Of a stretch of DNA of 64,000 bases, positions 12,170 through 25,215 are shown piece after piece (positions within the stretch are counted from its first letter, which is position 1; the number at the start of each line of letters is the position of its first letter). Position numbers and translations under genes: made by a program. The notes below the pieces were generated by a model. The model worked only from the letters and a program-made list of their open reading frames with translations. It ran no database searches and was not told the DNA's origin. The stretch covers positions 10,062,001 through 10,126,000 of the forward strand of contig CM057843.1 of the NCBI GenBank assembly GCA_030068075.1, written 5' to 3'. The stretch is from Paguma larvata. Lineage: Eukaryota; Chordata; Mammalia; Carnivora; Viverridae.

Positions 12170-12830
12170 CAATCAAAATATTTAACCAAAGGGAATCTAT
12201 GCAAAAATTCCGGAACCACGTCACTGTTTACAGCAGACCAGAAATTGAGAACAGTCCCTTGGTTCAATATTGCAAAGACCAGTTAAAGAAATCTTGGCAT
12301 ATAAAGGAATACTAAGTGATCATCAAAAATGATTCCATATAAGAATACATTAAAAAATATTAAGTGAAAAAAACACATCACAGGGGCACCTGGGTGGCTC
12401 AGTCGGTTAAGCATCCGACTTCAGCTCAGGTGATGCTCTCACGGCTTGTGAGTTCGAGCCCCAGTCAGTCTCTGTGCTGACAGTTCAGAGACTGGAGATT
12501 GCTTCGGATTCTGTATCTCCCATCTCTCTCTGTCCCTCCCCCCTCTCTCCGTCCCTCCCCCACTTGCACTCTGTCTCTCTCAAAAATAAACATACATTAA
12601 AAAAAAAGGAAAAAAGAAAAAATCGGATTACAAACAGTATCTATAATGACCCCTAGTTTTGTACCAAAAAAAGTGTGTGTGTGTACAATAGAAGTTAAAT
12701 ATGATTATGATTAGCAAAAGCAACAGTGATGTTACCACTGGGTAAAAGGACTGCAGATAAATTTTCCTTCTTTTTATTTTTTTATTTGTCTACAATGAAC
12801 ACATACTCTTTTCTACTAAGTACATGTTTA
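12170..12830 (+). mobile_element. Ancient L1 3' end split by a SINE
   Basis: L1/HAL1-like 3' sequence occurs on both sides of the CanSINE at 12383-12608: left, aaaaatgattccatataaga; right, an accactgggtaaaagg-like block and ttatttgtctacaatgaaca. Confidence 0.55.
12383..12608 (+). mobile_element. Felid CanSINE
   Basis: The head ggggcacctgggtggctcag, the CT-rich stretch and the tail aaaaataaacatacattaaa. It interrupts an older L1 end. Confidence 0.95.
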
Positions 12831-12846
12831 AACTTCTTAAATATTC

Positions 12847-13302
12847 TGGGGCACCTGGGTGGCTCAGTCGGTTAAGCGGCCGACTTCGGCTCAGGTCATA
12901 ATCTCACAGTCTATGAGTTCGAGCCCTGCGTCAGGCTCTGTGCTGACGGCTCAGAGCCCGCAGCCTGCTTCAGATTCTGTGTCTCCCTCGCTCTCTGCCC
13001 CTCCCCCACTCATGCTCTGTCTCTCTCTGTCTCAAAAATAAATAAACATTGGGGCGCCTGGGTGGCTCAGTCGGTTAAGCAGCCCGGCCGACTTCAGCTC
13101 AGGTCATGATCTCGTGGTTCATGAGTTTGAGCCCCGCGTCGGGCTCTGTGCTGACAGCTCAGAGCCTGGAGCCTGCTTCAGATTCTGTATCGCCCTCTCT
13201 CTCTGCCCTTCCCCTGTTCATGCTCTGTCTCTCAAAAATAAATAAATGTTAAAAAAATTAAAAAAAAAAATAAACATTAAAAAATAATAATAATAAAAAA
13301 AT
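12847..13302 (+). mobile_element. Felid CanSINE (outer copy of a nest)
   Basis: The body spans 12847-13050; the tail resumes at 13268-13302 after a nested SINE. A perfect 17-bp target-site duplication aaacttcttaaatattc is at 12830-12846 and 13303-13319. Confidence 0.96.
13051..13267 (+). mobile_element. Felid CanSINE nested in the tail of another
   Basis: A complete copy placed in the A-rich tail of the outer SINE. The short target repeat aataaacatt borders it on both sides (13041-13050 and again near 13269-13278). Confidence 0.95.
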
Positions 13303-13319
13303 AAACTTCTTAAATATTC

Positions 13320-14020
13320 AATATAGCAATATTTTATATTCAATACAATATCCCTCATATTCACAGTTTATGGCTGGGATTTAGTTTTTATGGCCTGACA
13401 TTTTCTGAGAAAACACTTACCTATGTCTCTAATACTTCATCTAGGTCAGAAGGCTTCCACCTAAGAAGCCATTTGAGGACTCTTCTCCAAGGCCTCTCCC
13501 CCAGGGGATGTGATAAGGTCAGACCCAGGGTTCCCCGGCTCAGCACAGGGGACTCTGCTCCCAGGGTGGGTGGGTGCGACTCCCCCAGCCTGGCAACTGC
13601 TACGTGGGAATGTGAAGCAGAGCAGACTGCCCTACTCTCCACACCTGGCCAAAGCCCCAACTGTTAAGCAGCAGTCCCCACCAGGGCAACAGGCAACGAG
13701 CTTTGTTTTCTATAAACAGACCAGAAAAAAGTTCAGGTTAAAACACAGTCTTTAGAGGAAGAAAAATAGAAACCAGGCAGCGGGGAATGCTTCATATTCC
13801 TAAAAGCTTTTTTTGTAAGTTAACACATGGTGTCTGCTTCTCTCTAGTCACCTATTTATCACTCTCCTCCTCAGAGAAGGGAAAAAGCCCTGGCTGTTTT
13901 CCTAGTGCAGAGTTTTGTGGCTGGGGGGAAGGAGGAGAGGGGGGAGGAAGGAGGGTGCTTTAAGCATGATGCAAACCATTTGGAGCTGAGTGAGAGCACT
14001 GCCAACACAAGCTGCACTAT
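13320..14020. other. Unassigned intron sequence
   Basis: Moderately GC-rich unique sequence just downstream of the third SMG6 exon. No repeats or coding similarity. Confidence 0.5.
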
Positions 14021-14272
14021 TTAAACAAGTGAGGAAATGATCGTATATACAACATGCCAGCGAGCACACACACACACCAAAGGAAGTCGAGAGGGCTTTT
14101 TTTTCAGGACACAGAGCTGGATGTCAGCGGCTAAAAGGTCGATATTTTCCCTTAACACCCTTCTCAATGACTTAATCATGTTCCGTTTGCACAGAAAACT
14201 TCCCAAGAATAAAAAAGTCTGGAGAATTAAGAGGAGGGGTGAATGGGGAGGGATGTTTGGCCTGGGGCTGAC

Positions 14273-14474
14273 CTTATCCGAGGTTTTCTCCACGTAGCAG
14301 GGGTCCTGAGGGGCAGCCAGCAAGGGGACAAAGCCCGAGAGAAGCCGATCCTCTTCCAGGATAAGAAGGGTGAGGTCATCGTCCGGGTCCTTGTACAGTG
14401 GCACCTCAGACTGATTCACTGCAGTCAATATGTTACAGAAATCAGCCAGCATCGACCACACATCCATAGCAACC
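14273..14474 (-). CDS. SMG6: SMG6 internal exon (third)
   Basis: The third SMG6 exon on the minus strand. The first G completes CA|G (Gln). The exon then reads VAMDVWSMLADFCNILTA, NQSEVPLYKDPDDDLTLLI, EEDRLLSGFVPLLAA and PQDPCYVEKTSDK. This is the last helical part of SMG6 before the acidic linker and the C-terminal PIN nuclease domain. The acceptor is strong (a long pyrimidine run ending tttctcacag). The donor is AAG|gtcagc, with an unusual C at +3. The exon is 202 bp and ends on a codon boundary. The intron before it (14475-26412) is 11,938 bp. An open frame continues past the donor to 14021 but loses SMG6 similarity there, so I end the exon at 14273. The following exon is not in the window. 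Confidence 0.95.
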
Positions 14475-15019
14475 CTGTGAGAAATAAGGTAAGAAAAGAA
14501 GAACAGCTCTAAAGAGGAACCAGTTAAAGTATTTTAAGCACTTTTGAGAACCGAGGTACTGGTGGCAAATGCTGTCTATGGCTGGCATTTGCCAGGAAAT
14601 CTTACCCAAAAAGCTAGGGTACAAAATTGTATCCATGGCAGCAATCTGGCGGGCAAGTGTCCATCTATTTCAATCAAAGTTGAAATTGATTAGGGGGAGT
14701 TTTAAAATCCTAACCAGGGAGGAAAAAGAATTTAGACAATCGGTTGCCTAATGCAGGTCCTGTCACCTTTCCAGACAGTGTGCCTGAGACACTTACTCAA
14801 ACACTCTAGACACCCAGGGCCTGAGGCAGCTCCCAGAATTCCCCCACTTCTGTCCAGCCAAGTATATGCCACAAGACAGTAACAGAACGCCAATCTTCCC
14901 CCCTCCCATACAGCCACAGGGGCCAGTCACACCATGGAAAGTCACGTGGGTTTTCCATCTTATAATGCTTTAGAAATCTCTCCCTATATATAAGCACGAA
15001 AATAGACAAATAAACCAAC

Positions 15020-15155
15020 AAACACAAATAGGTGAAGGGGATTAGGAGTACATTTATCTTGATGAGAGCACTGTATACAATACAATTAGTGAATCACTAC
15101 ACTATATACCTGAAACTAATATTACACTGTATATTAATTACACTAGAATTAAACA
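15020..15155 (+). mobile_element. Carnivore L1 3' terminus
   Basis: The last approximately 130 bp of an L1: atacctgaaactaatattac then actgtatattaattacac, a characteristic carnivore L1 end. It runs into the (CA)n at 15153-15174. Confidence 0.8.
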
Positions 15156-15174
15156 CACACACACACACACACAC
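15153..15174 (+). repeat. (CA)n microsatellite
   Basis: About eleven CA units attached to the L1 end. Confidence 0.95.
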
Positions 15175-15179
15175 CACCC

Positions 15180-18100
15180 AACAAAAACCTCATTCCTGGC
15201 CTGCCAAGAGCATCCCAGGACAGTGAAGCTTCCCTTGCATCTCAGCAGACGAACCAGTATCAGTGCTGTCTTGGCCTTCCCCTCTCTTCTCCCTTATTTG
15301 TGGAAGGTTAGACACAGGATGACCAACCATTCTGGTTTGCCTGGGACTGTCCCAGTTTTCACACCCTGTGGATGCTAAGTTGTACTTCAAAAGGAGTGAG
15401 TTGCATAGGAGAATTACAAAGAAAAAGCTTTACAATTAGGGTCAAGAGGTGGAGTGGCAAGAGGCAAGAAGCAAAAAGAGCTACGAATGAGCTACATCCT
15501 GGAATCTTCCCAGAGAAGTTACTGCGCATGAGCCAAATCTGCCAGGGAGGGGCCTCAGCCTTAAGCAATTTGTTTCTCCTGCAGTCTAGGAGCCTTTGGG
15601 AGATGGCAGAAAAGAGGGCATGCAAGGGACATGCCACTGAAGGTGATGCTGGGGGAGAAAGTGGAGTAGGGTGTGGGGACTCCCTGACTGGCTCCAGGTG
15701 GAAGGAGCCTGCACTGGTTTATTTACTGTAATCACTGCACTAGGAAAAGGCAATGAAATGAAACATCTTGTTTTCAAGAGTGTCCTGGGAACCAGGCGGA
15801 ACACAGCCCCATTAATCACACAACGGCACATAATCAACACACGTGTACTGCAGAAGTAACTTGCTTCACAGGCTTTGCCTAGGAAAAAGAACATGCTTGG
15901 GAAGAATCACCGGAGGGACGAGAGTTTTCTAAAGCCTTCTCTCTGCACAGACACTGACAACCAGACTCATTCACAAAGCTCCATCTTTTGGCTCAGCTGA
16001 GTTTGGCTGTCAGAAATGTTTAAATATGGAAAAAAATAAACAGTTGCAACACGTTTCTGTGCAGAGATCTGCCTGAGCCCCTTTGTGATGTAATGGGAAA
16101 CGCGGCATTGAGGCTACCAGCTGTAGAATAAACAGAACTTGGAGGGTTAAAAGGAACTGAACTCTCCACGACCCCATCTGCAGAGAAGAAAATAATAAGA
16201 GGAATGATGCACTGCCCCACAGCTCTGATAGTTTATCCTCCGGTCCCGGCTGCAGAGACAAGCACCGGATGTGATAGGGCTGCTCAGGGCCGCCTCCGAG
16301 GTTAGTGCTGCCCATGGGAGACGCACAGGGAGGCTCTTCCAGCTCCCCACTTCCTCCCCCAGTGCCCTGCTGGCCACTTGAGCCCACTGCCTGAGTCCAA
16401 TCCCACAGCGCTCGTGAGCTCTGGCCAACAGGCACTGCTCGGCTGCAGAGCAGCAATTTGGAAAATAAACAGGAAAGACGACAGCGAGAAGGAAGAAGGT
16501 GAAAAGTCTCCCAGCTGAATTCTCGGCTTGGGGGCCTTGGTTGGTGCTGTGCAGGTCAAGGACCTGACTGCTTCAGGACGTAGTTGGGGGTGGGGACGTG
16601 TGGGCAGCAGCATCCCCGGTCAGGGAGAAGCAGCAGAAAATTACCCACGGCTGCCACAGTGGGAGGCCCCACATCCCTCTCTCATCCTCCCACCCCTACC
16701 ATCTTGGATCCAAGACGAAGAAATATGTGGTACCATGTGGTTCTCATTACCATGCTCCCCTGTCCCCTAAGGCTCAGATAAACCAAAACTGACTCCTCCC
16801 AGAGACTGCTGGCCACCACCAGGGACCCCTGCCCACGGCTGCCTTTTGCCCATTACCACCCACCTTGTGCCAGCAGGCTCACTGCAAAAATGAAGTGGAG
16901 GAGAGTACCTACCCAGTGCTGGTTTGTAAGATAGCAGCTGGTGCCAAAAGGCATAGGAAGTGTCCTGAGTTCCCAACTCAGAACGAAAAAGGGGCCCTAG
17001 GGCCACGCTAGACTAAGCAGAACCGAGGGAATACACAAAATGCTTCAATGAAAGGTCATTTCTGTCCCGATCCATCGAGACTGGTCTTGTGTTTGGACTC
17101 TGATTCTGAGTGGCTGCTTTCTTCTGGTATCTCAGTGAGATTGCCCGAGATCACTCCACATTTCATCACCGGTTATCTCCTCTCTCACTGAGCACCATGG
17201 ACATGAACACACTGACTAGGCACCCATGCACCATCCGGTGACTCTCCACAGAGGGAGGGGAAGGGAAGTGGCAGGAAACTAGTTCTAAAAAGAAGAGGTA
17301 CTTAGAAAAACTAGGTGAGATGCCTGAACTCAAAAGCAAAGATATTTGCAAAAGGATGAGGTAATTCCTGGAACCTGGGCATCATCACCTCAGCTTACCC
17401 TCAACCAGGCCTCTAGGCTAAGAGGTCAGTTCTGTGGGTGAACATAAGGTTTCCTGTCCAAATAGAAGGGGAAAAGCTTAGCTTTTTCCTGCTCTAGTTA
17501 GGAGTGCCTCCCAACCTTCACCCCTTGGATTCTGAGGGTTCGAGGTTAGCCTGGGCCGAGAAGCCCAAAGTCAAACTCTGGTGGCTACGAAGAGTTTTTT
17601 TCCCAATCTTCTAGAAACACAGGGGAAATGACTCTCCAAAAGGTTTTTCAGACAATCTCAAATAACCTTTGATTTTAAACGGACCCTCCCTCTAGAATGC
17701 TGTGAGCCGTGGGCAAGTGCCTCTGGCTTGTTCTGGTCCCAACTCATATTTTGGGGAAGCTCCCAGAGCCCACAAAATCCCACGAAAGTTAGGATGCATT
17801 CTTTACCAGGCAGACACAACGCAGCCAGAGAATATGAAACTGTGTCCAACAAGTCCGTTTATGGCTCTCAGAATGGTGACAAGGGAACCTCTCAAGCAGC
17901 TGTAATGTGATTAGTGAGCAAGGATCAGCAGTTGCTGGGTGACCCACTGGCCCAACCCCACAGAAACACCACACACCAGGAAAGCAGACCCCTGGCTGGA
18001 GTCTGAACACCAGACCCTAGCTTGGGACAGACCAGCAGTGGCTAGTTAGAGGTACGTACTCAGGACCAAGGCTCACTCGCTTCCCTACAGACATGCATTC

Positions 18101-21100
18101 ACTTACTCCACCAGGAAAGGAAAAAAATAAGAGTTAATTTACTTTTTATTGCCTCAGAATTCCAAGGTTTAATGTAGCTGTCAGTTTGAGTGCAGTGCAG
18201 CTGCTGGCCGATACAATGCAGCCCAGGCCAGTCCAGGTGACTGGGGAAACACATTTCACAGAAATGAACCAACACACACTCTTGGCTGGTTGTTTGGGGG
18301 ATATTGACTTGGGGAATCAGATTAACCCTTCAGGCTGGAGTTGTTTCTGCATACAGCCCTAGGAAAGCAGCTTTAGTCCAAAGAACCGAGAAACCCTGGT
18401 GTCAGATAGACTAATAGGTTTGTGTTCCTGTGCTTTTGGAGTTTTCTCACACGAGGTGTCATTCAACACCTGAAAGGTTAAGGTACGAGATAGGTGAGCA
18501 AGTTATACCACGATATATCTCCTTCCTAGAACTCAGAAAGAAAGGCAGATCTGCCAGCTTTATAGGGAAGAGGTCAGGTAAGAACTTTTTTGCAAGTTCC
18601 ATCTGGGGCGGGGCCAAGGGAGAGAGACAGTTTGGTGAGTGGAGTGCTAAGGTCCAACCAGGGCTCAGGCCATCCTTCTGGCAAGTCTAAGGAGGATGGA
18701 GCCCTCACACACCTCTTCATATTTTTACTGGGGGAACAGGCTGACTGGTGATTAATATCAAGTACAATGACCCCATGTTACAAGCCTGCAGGGGCCTGTG
18801 GAGGTGGCCATTTCCTGTGTAATACCAGCTTGTTTAAACACTAACATTCAAACTCCACAGCTGCAGAACAAACCCGGAAAGAGTTGAGTGAGAAGAAGCC
18901 CTGCATTGTGTTTCGGAGCTATGGAAGATCAGAGTGGTAGTACAGATGGGAAACAAGTTGGGTCTTTTGGTTCCTGGGATGAGGAGCTCTGGAAATGTAG
19001 CCACAGAAACTAGACACAAGGAAGCTGAAAAAGACAAAGTCCGTGGCCTATAGAGATAAAGGGGAAAGCCAAAGGGCCACAACAGGAGAAATGCTCTTAA
19101 GATATGCAATATGCATCTTTAAAAACTTGTTTGCCTATGGACCATTATATTCCAGCCCACAACTCTCCACATGGGGTTCAGTGGCCAACATGAGACCACT
19201 GTAGCCCCCAGGACTTCCCACCCGACTGGAGAAAACTGCAGGCGGTGAGCAGCTGATAACAGAAATGGACCGGAATGAATCCAACAGGACTGGCAGAATC
19301 AAAAGAACAGAACCTGGGCTTAATAGATGTCAAGCCAACTCTGTTTCCAGTGGGCTGAGGATCTGGTCTGGAATCAATACTAGGTAGCCCAACGGGCTCA
19401 GGGATGAGGTGGAGGTGAGGGTGGCGGGAATCTATGCAGCTCTGAGATTAGAACTACAGTGTATTTTCCAGATGCCACCACGATATGAAGAAGAGACAAG
19501 GTGTCAGAGATCACTGTTTTAGCAGTAAAAACATGGAGAGCAAGATATCACCCTCCCAAGAGTAATAGCTGCTTATTAGGTGACCACCAAAGAACATAAG
19601 GCTCAGTAAAAGATAATCCCTTCTGCCTTTCTAGTTTATACAAACAAGTCGACTTGGGCCCTTGGGAGAGTGTCCAGTTTAAGTGAATTCTGCCCAACAG
19701 GGCAAATTGAATTCTGAAGCCCAGTCACCCTGTACTACTCCAAGAATATAAACTTCTTCATGTTCTAAGCAGTGCAGCTGGAGCCCTATGGCCAACGACA
19801 GGTCACGGTAACCTCAGTCCAGGATTTCTCAAGTACCTCTACTGTGCCTCCCTCAACCTCTATCTAGGTCAGTGCCTTATTTGATTGCAGTTTTCCCAAG
19901 CTACGTTCAACATGGATAGCCTCTGTTGTATCACCATGGTGTGTTAAACCCATCAGCACTGTGTGTTTGGGAAAGAGCAGCCCCTGGGGGACCTCCACAT
20001 CTCCACGGCATGAGTGGAGCCCTCGCTGGCCTCCCTGGTGCGGATTCTCACGGTTCCTGCCTCTCTAAATTTTTAGCTGTAACCACTCCAACACGTCTTC
20101 TTAGTTTAGCACACACTGGACCCAAATAACCTCAGCCCAGAGCTGGAAAGTACTCTCCCTGGGGTCAGCTGCTGTACCCTGTTGGGGTCAGACTGGAGCC
20201 TTAGGCCAACACCCCTTCCTCTCACAAGTCCTATGAGAGGAGTTGGGAGGGGAGAGAGGCTCCTGTCGTGGGAGAGATCACGTGTGTCTCACACTCAGCA
20301 CTTGGAGGAAGAGGAACCCCCTGGTGCCAGGCTGTAGTGCTGACGCCCCAACCCGGAGCCAGGGAGACTGGGTGGGGAGCCAGGGTAGCAAAGGGGCTTC
20401 CCACAGTCACCACCACTTCCTTCAGGGAAGTGCTGATGGACTATTACTTAGTGACCTCCTAAAATGCCCTTTTGGGAAGACGTATTTAGCGTCCTTGAAG
20501 GGGTGCCGATTAGACTTGGGATTAGTTCTTATTTCAGACCTGCCCTGTGAGGGTGAGTGAACTAGCAGTTTTTTAACTCAAGAATTTCTATCTCATCTAC
20601 AGGGTCAACACATGTAGGCTCCCTGAGCAAATCAGCTTACTGCATACTCCCTACACATCCCTACATCTCCCTATGTGATAGCACTCACAGGGCTCCCTAC
20701 AAGCCTTTTCCAGCATGCTCTGTAGACTATACAAGACAAGCCATGGAAAGTAGCAAGTCCAGGAATTTCTGGAGTTTTTTTTTTTTTTTTTTTCCTTTTA
20801 ACAGTACTCCAATCCAACAGTGTGATAAATGCATCGGAGCTACAATTAGGAAGATATATAGCATCAGAATGCGAAGGTCTGGGCAGCCTGGTGAAACGCG
20901 GGCTCTCCAGAGCCCCAGCTATGTTTCCCATTATGTAACCCTGGTCATGGGCAGACAGCCAGACTCCAAATGAAAAAGAGACTCTGGCTTGGCACTGGTT
21001 CTATTTTCCTATCCTCATTCGGGGTCAGCGCAGTGTCATACAGCTGCAGAGAAAGCTCTGGGGATTAAACCTGGGAAAGCCTCCAAGACCAGGACCTGGG

Positions 21101-24055
21101 TTCAAGTACCAGCTGAAAGCAATAAACCAACTGCCACAGCTGGGCTAGGTTTGGATGTTCTCAAAGTCCCCTGACTCTTTCACTTACTGAGAACTAGAGA
21201 TCAAGATGAGGGAAGATTTGGCTTCGGCAGAGACTATGAAATGAGGTAGGCTGTCCCGCTGCCCTAGCTTGCCAAAGGTCTTGGGATGTGAGGGGTCACT
21301 ATGCTTAGGCTCTCAAAAGCCTGTTGCTCTGCTCTTCTCCATCACCTGACAGTCATGGCTTACTTCGTGCTCACGTGGTAAAGTGGGGAGCAGCTACCTC
21401 TCCCTGCTAACGAGAGGCCTAGTGCAAAAACCACGGTCCCCACTCCTCCCCCACACCCCACAAGTAGATGGTCCCTCCAAACACTGTGGTCTGTTCTAAA
21501 TAGACCAAAGCACACTACACTGTCTTTTACAGCAACCCAAGGCAACTTTCCGCACTCTGCTACAATCCTCTTCACCAAAATCTCTTGGGATATAAAGCCA
21601 CATCCTATCACAACTCCTAACAGGTACAAATGGGAAGTCAACCTACCTACAGGCTGACTCCAACACACACACACCTACTAGTACCACTGTGTGGGAAGCA
21701 CAAGTGGCCCTGAAATCGTGCCCTTATCACTCTGCAGTGTCGTCACCATCCTATGTGTTCCATATGTGCTAGGTGGCTACTGCCTACGGAAAGTAGATTT
21801 GACTGGAAAGAAGAGGAATATGGGCAAAAAAGGAGAGAACCAAGGAGACCAATGATGAGCTGTGGAATTCCCCTAAGAAAGCTTTGGAATGATTCCCTAA
21901 CCATACAAGGGAGAAAGGTAACAAAAAGAAAGACAGGGAGGGAACAAAGGGAGCTAGATTAATTAAGGGTTCAAGTGGGTCTGGGAGACAATCTGGGAGT
22001 GAGGGTCTGGAGGAGAGGCAAAATGAAATGTAGGCTATCTGATCACCTTATGTTAGGATCAAGGATGGATTTGTCTTTGCAGAGAACAAATGCAGGCAAA
22101 AACCAATGAAAACATGCAAAGGAGAGAGGTCAGGCAGAAGCCATTTCCTTCCTTGCTCTTGATGAGCATTCCTAAAACCTCCAAAATGAAGGTCAGCACA
22201 CGAACCTTAAGAGTGTCACAGGGATTACTGTTCTGACATCTGTAGAACTATCTGGAGTGTGTTATTCCCTAAGGCCTTACAAGAAAAGGTTCCAGAGTAT
22301 GAAAGATCAGTGAGCATAAGAGAACCACCAAACCTTGCCAATCTCTCCGCCGCAGTATTTACTCAGTAAGTGTTAGGCAGCTATAGGAGAAACTGGAAAG
22401 GAGGGAAGTAAATTCTCGTTCCACTTTTCCAGCACCTGACAGCCATGAGGTGGGACTACCCTCAGTGGTGGGCAGGCCAGGTTTGCTCTGTCCAACAGAG
22501 GCCCCAGCCCTCAAACTACCATGCCTTGTGGCCAGGCCCCAGGACAGTAGAGCTCTTCCTTTATGCTTAAACTTGCATTCCAGAGACAACCAGCTGCTGA
22601 TCCTGACTGCAGAGGCAGAAGGGACTCCATTCTCTACCACACTGGCTGCTCCAGCCTAGACTGGATTCATCCGTGTTGCCCACTACTACAGGAACTTGTT
22701 TACTAGGCAATCAGATTCAATATATTATTTGGTCAAATTTGCTCTCTCTGCGAAGAACGGTCTGAAAAGAAAAAGCAAATTTGTTCAAGTGTCCCAACCC
22801 CCTCTGCCTCTCCGTGGCCTTGGAGGGGAAGCCTAGCTGGGGACGGCTGTAGTTTGGACCACGTGCCCAGCTGCAGATTGAGCCCTTGCCCAAAGATGGG
22901 CAGCAGCTTGCATATGCCGGCAACGGGCCATTTGCTACAACATTCAAAGAGAAAACAGACTCGGCACCTCAAGCAAATGAGGCCCAGCACTTCCTGCGTG
23001 AGCTTTCTATTTCCTCAGCCAAACAAAAGCCAAAGGGAGTGAGAGAGGGAGGAGGGATAAAGGGAGACGGGTCACAGAAGAGCATTAACAGGACTGATGG
23101 CCGGGATATGGATAAACAGGGGCTGGGTGGACCATATCTAGGGGACCTGTGGTTGCGAGATGAGGTGACCCAGGGAAGGCCCATGCTCCAGGGACAGACG
23201 GTCTGCCTCCCCACCCGACCCTCCCCCCACCCCCACCCACCCCTGCCCAGAGGAAGGGAGGAGCACTCTGTGACCCCTGTGCATGCTCAGAAGCAGTGGC
23301 TTCAGATACTTGGAGAGCTGAGCCCTTCCTTGTCAGTTTCTTTCCAAAACTGCAAATTGCCTAGTCGGCATTATAGATTAACAGCCTGAAAAGTCTGAGG
23401 CTGTACATGTTAACTCTTTAGGGAACACTGCTGGGAAACAGCTGCCTCTGGCCAGCAGATCAGGCCATTCCTTTGTGTGGCCCCAGCTGCCCAACTCAGG
23501 GCTCAACCCTGACTCAGAAGGCCTCAGCCTGGGATGCATTTTGGGAACCTAGGAAGATTCACAGGAGAATGCAGAGAACTGTCTGATGCTGTGAGCATCA
23601 CCCACACAGTTACAGAGCTAGAGCTGGAAGGGAACTGGAGAGAGAGGGCCTGACAGCCCAGGGGTGCTTCCTGGCATGACGAACAGGGAAGAAATTTGAG
23701 GAAGAAAAGGAGGGAAAGAGGCAGACAGTCCACACAGAAAGGTCAATCACTACTGGCCAGAAACCTCTGCTGTAGCCTTCCCTCTGTGGGTCACCCATGA
23801 GTCTAGGGGACTCACATGGGCAGCCCCAGCCCAGAGAAGCGCCCCTCCGCACTCTCAGAAGTGCCATCGGCAGCAGCCTAGGTCTCCATACTCTATCCTC
23901 CAGTGTGCCCCCCTCCCAGAGAAGAGCAGTGGAGGAGAACGATGGTGCGCTGGCTAAGGATGCTCGCTCTCAAACACACACCCTCCCCAGCACAGCGCCC
24001 GGAGCTCTGGGTACACCACATCTGCCGGAGACCACAAGACAGAGCACAGGGCAAG
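15180..24055. other. Long repeat-poor intron segment
   Basis: About 9 kb of the SMG6 intron without a single SINE, L1 or MIR copy that I could recognise; only a 19-base T run (20775-20793) and a C-rich run near 23219-23250 stand out. Many overlapping short frames occur because the sequence is GC-rich. None matches a known protein or continues through plausible splice sites. Confidence 0.6.
20775..20793 (+). repeat. (T)19 homopolymer
   Basis: An uninterrupted T run. No SINE or L1 body adjoins it. Confidence 0.9.
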
Positions 24056-24140
24056 GGGGTGAGAGAAAGAGAGAGGAAAAGGAGAAACAGAGAGGCAGAG
24101 ACAGGAAGAGAGAAAGAGAAAGGTGGAGGAAGAGAGATGG
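24056..24140 (+). repeat. (GA)-rich tract
   Basis: A purine-only stretch, mostly GAGA and GGAA motifs, just left of a CanSINE. Confidence 0.85.
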
Positions 24141-24200
24141 ACAATCAACAGAGCTGACCAGAAATGGGCACCAATATGCACACACATTAAGAAACTAGTG

Positions 24201-24424
24201 GGGCGCCTGGGTGGCTCAGTTGGTTAAGCATCCGACTTCAGCTCACGTCATGATCTCACAGTCTGTGAGTTCGAGCCCCACGTGGGGCTCTGTGCCGACA
24301 GCTCGGAACCTGGAGCCTGCTTCGGATTCTGCATCTCCCTCTCTCTCTGCCCCTCCTCTGCTTGTGCTCTGTCTCTGTCTCTCTCTCTCATAAATAAACA
24401 TTTAAAAAACAAAGAAAAAAAAGA
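24201..24424 (+). mobile_element. Felid CanSINE
   Basis: A full-length copy with head gggcgcctgggtggctcagt. Target repeat aagaaacta(g/c)tg is at 24189-24200 and 24425-24436 with one mismatch. Confidence 0.97.
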
Positions 24425-24499
24425 AAGAAACTACTGTGCAAACATGAACACACAAAGTGACGCTAACACAGGAAAAAGAATGAGAACATAGATATAGAC

Positions 24500-24775
24500 C
24501 AAGAGCCGGCAAACTTTCTGTAAAGGGCTAGAGTGAACACTTTAGGCTTTGCAGACCATAACGTCTCTGCTGTAACTCCTCAGCTCTCCTGCTGCAGTGT
24601 GAAAGCACCCAAAGACAAAATGTAAACAAACAAGCATGGCTGTGTCCCAGTACAACTTCATGGACATGGAGATTTGACTTTCCTAATAATTTTCACAAGT
24701 CATGAAATAGTATTCTTTTGATTTTTTTCCCGCCATTTAAAAATGTAAACCATTCTTAGCTTATGGGCCCCTCAT
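24500..24775 (+). mobile_element. hAT-Charlie-like DNA transposon fragment
   Basis: It starts gccggcaaactttctgtaaa, then ttaggctttgcagaccata and aaaatgtaaacaaacaagc, the well-known pattern of a mammalian hAT family. The exact family name is uncertain. Confidence 0.6.
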
Positions 24776-25215
24776 ATAGACACACGCAAACACCAGAGGC
24801 AGATAAACAGAGGCAAGCAGGCAGGAACAAGCCAAGACAAGCAGAGACAGGCAGGCAATAGGTGAAGCAGGCAGGGAGATGCAGGCGACGCAGGCAGAGG
24901 CAGGTAGATATAGGTAGACCCACATATACAGAAATTCGCCTTCCGACAGACGCGGAAGACCTACACACAGAGACACGGTCATGGATCAGCACAGACACAC
25001 GCAGTCTTGAACACAGATATACAGGAACATACACGCACACTTCCACAGGACATAGTCACACACATAGAGACATGGACAGGACTACAGCACACATGAACTG
25101 ACACTGACCTAGAATCAGGGACAGACAGACGTGGAGATGGACAGAAACACACACTGAAACAGACTCTTCATGGAGACACATGAGCCCTTCAAAGAGACCC
25201 CTTCACCCAAGAATA

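Noticed and set aside
12859..13041. Repeated short peptides starting MAQSVKRPTSAQVMIS at many sites
   Set aside because: A frame within CanSINE copies, found in most of them; not protein-coding.
14021..14272. Continuation of the SMG6 frame beyond the exon
   Set aside because: SMG6 similarity ends at TSDK, where an AAG|gtcagc donor lies; the extension is intron.
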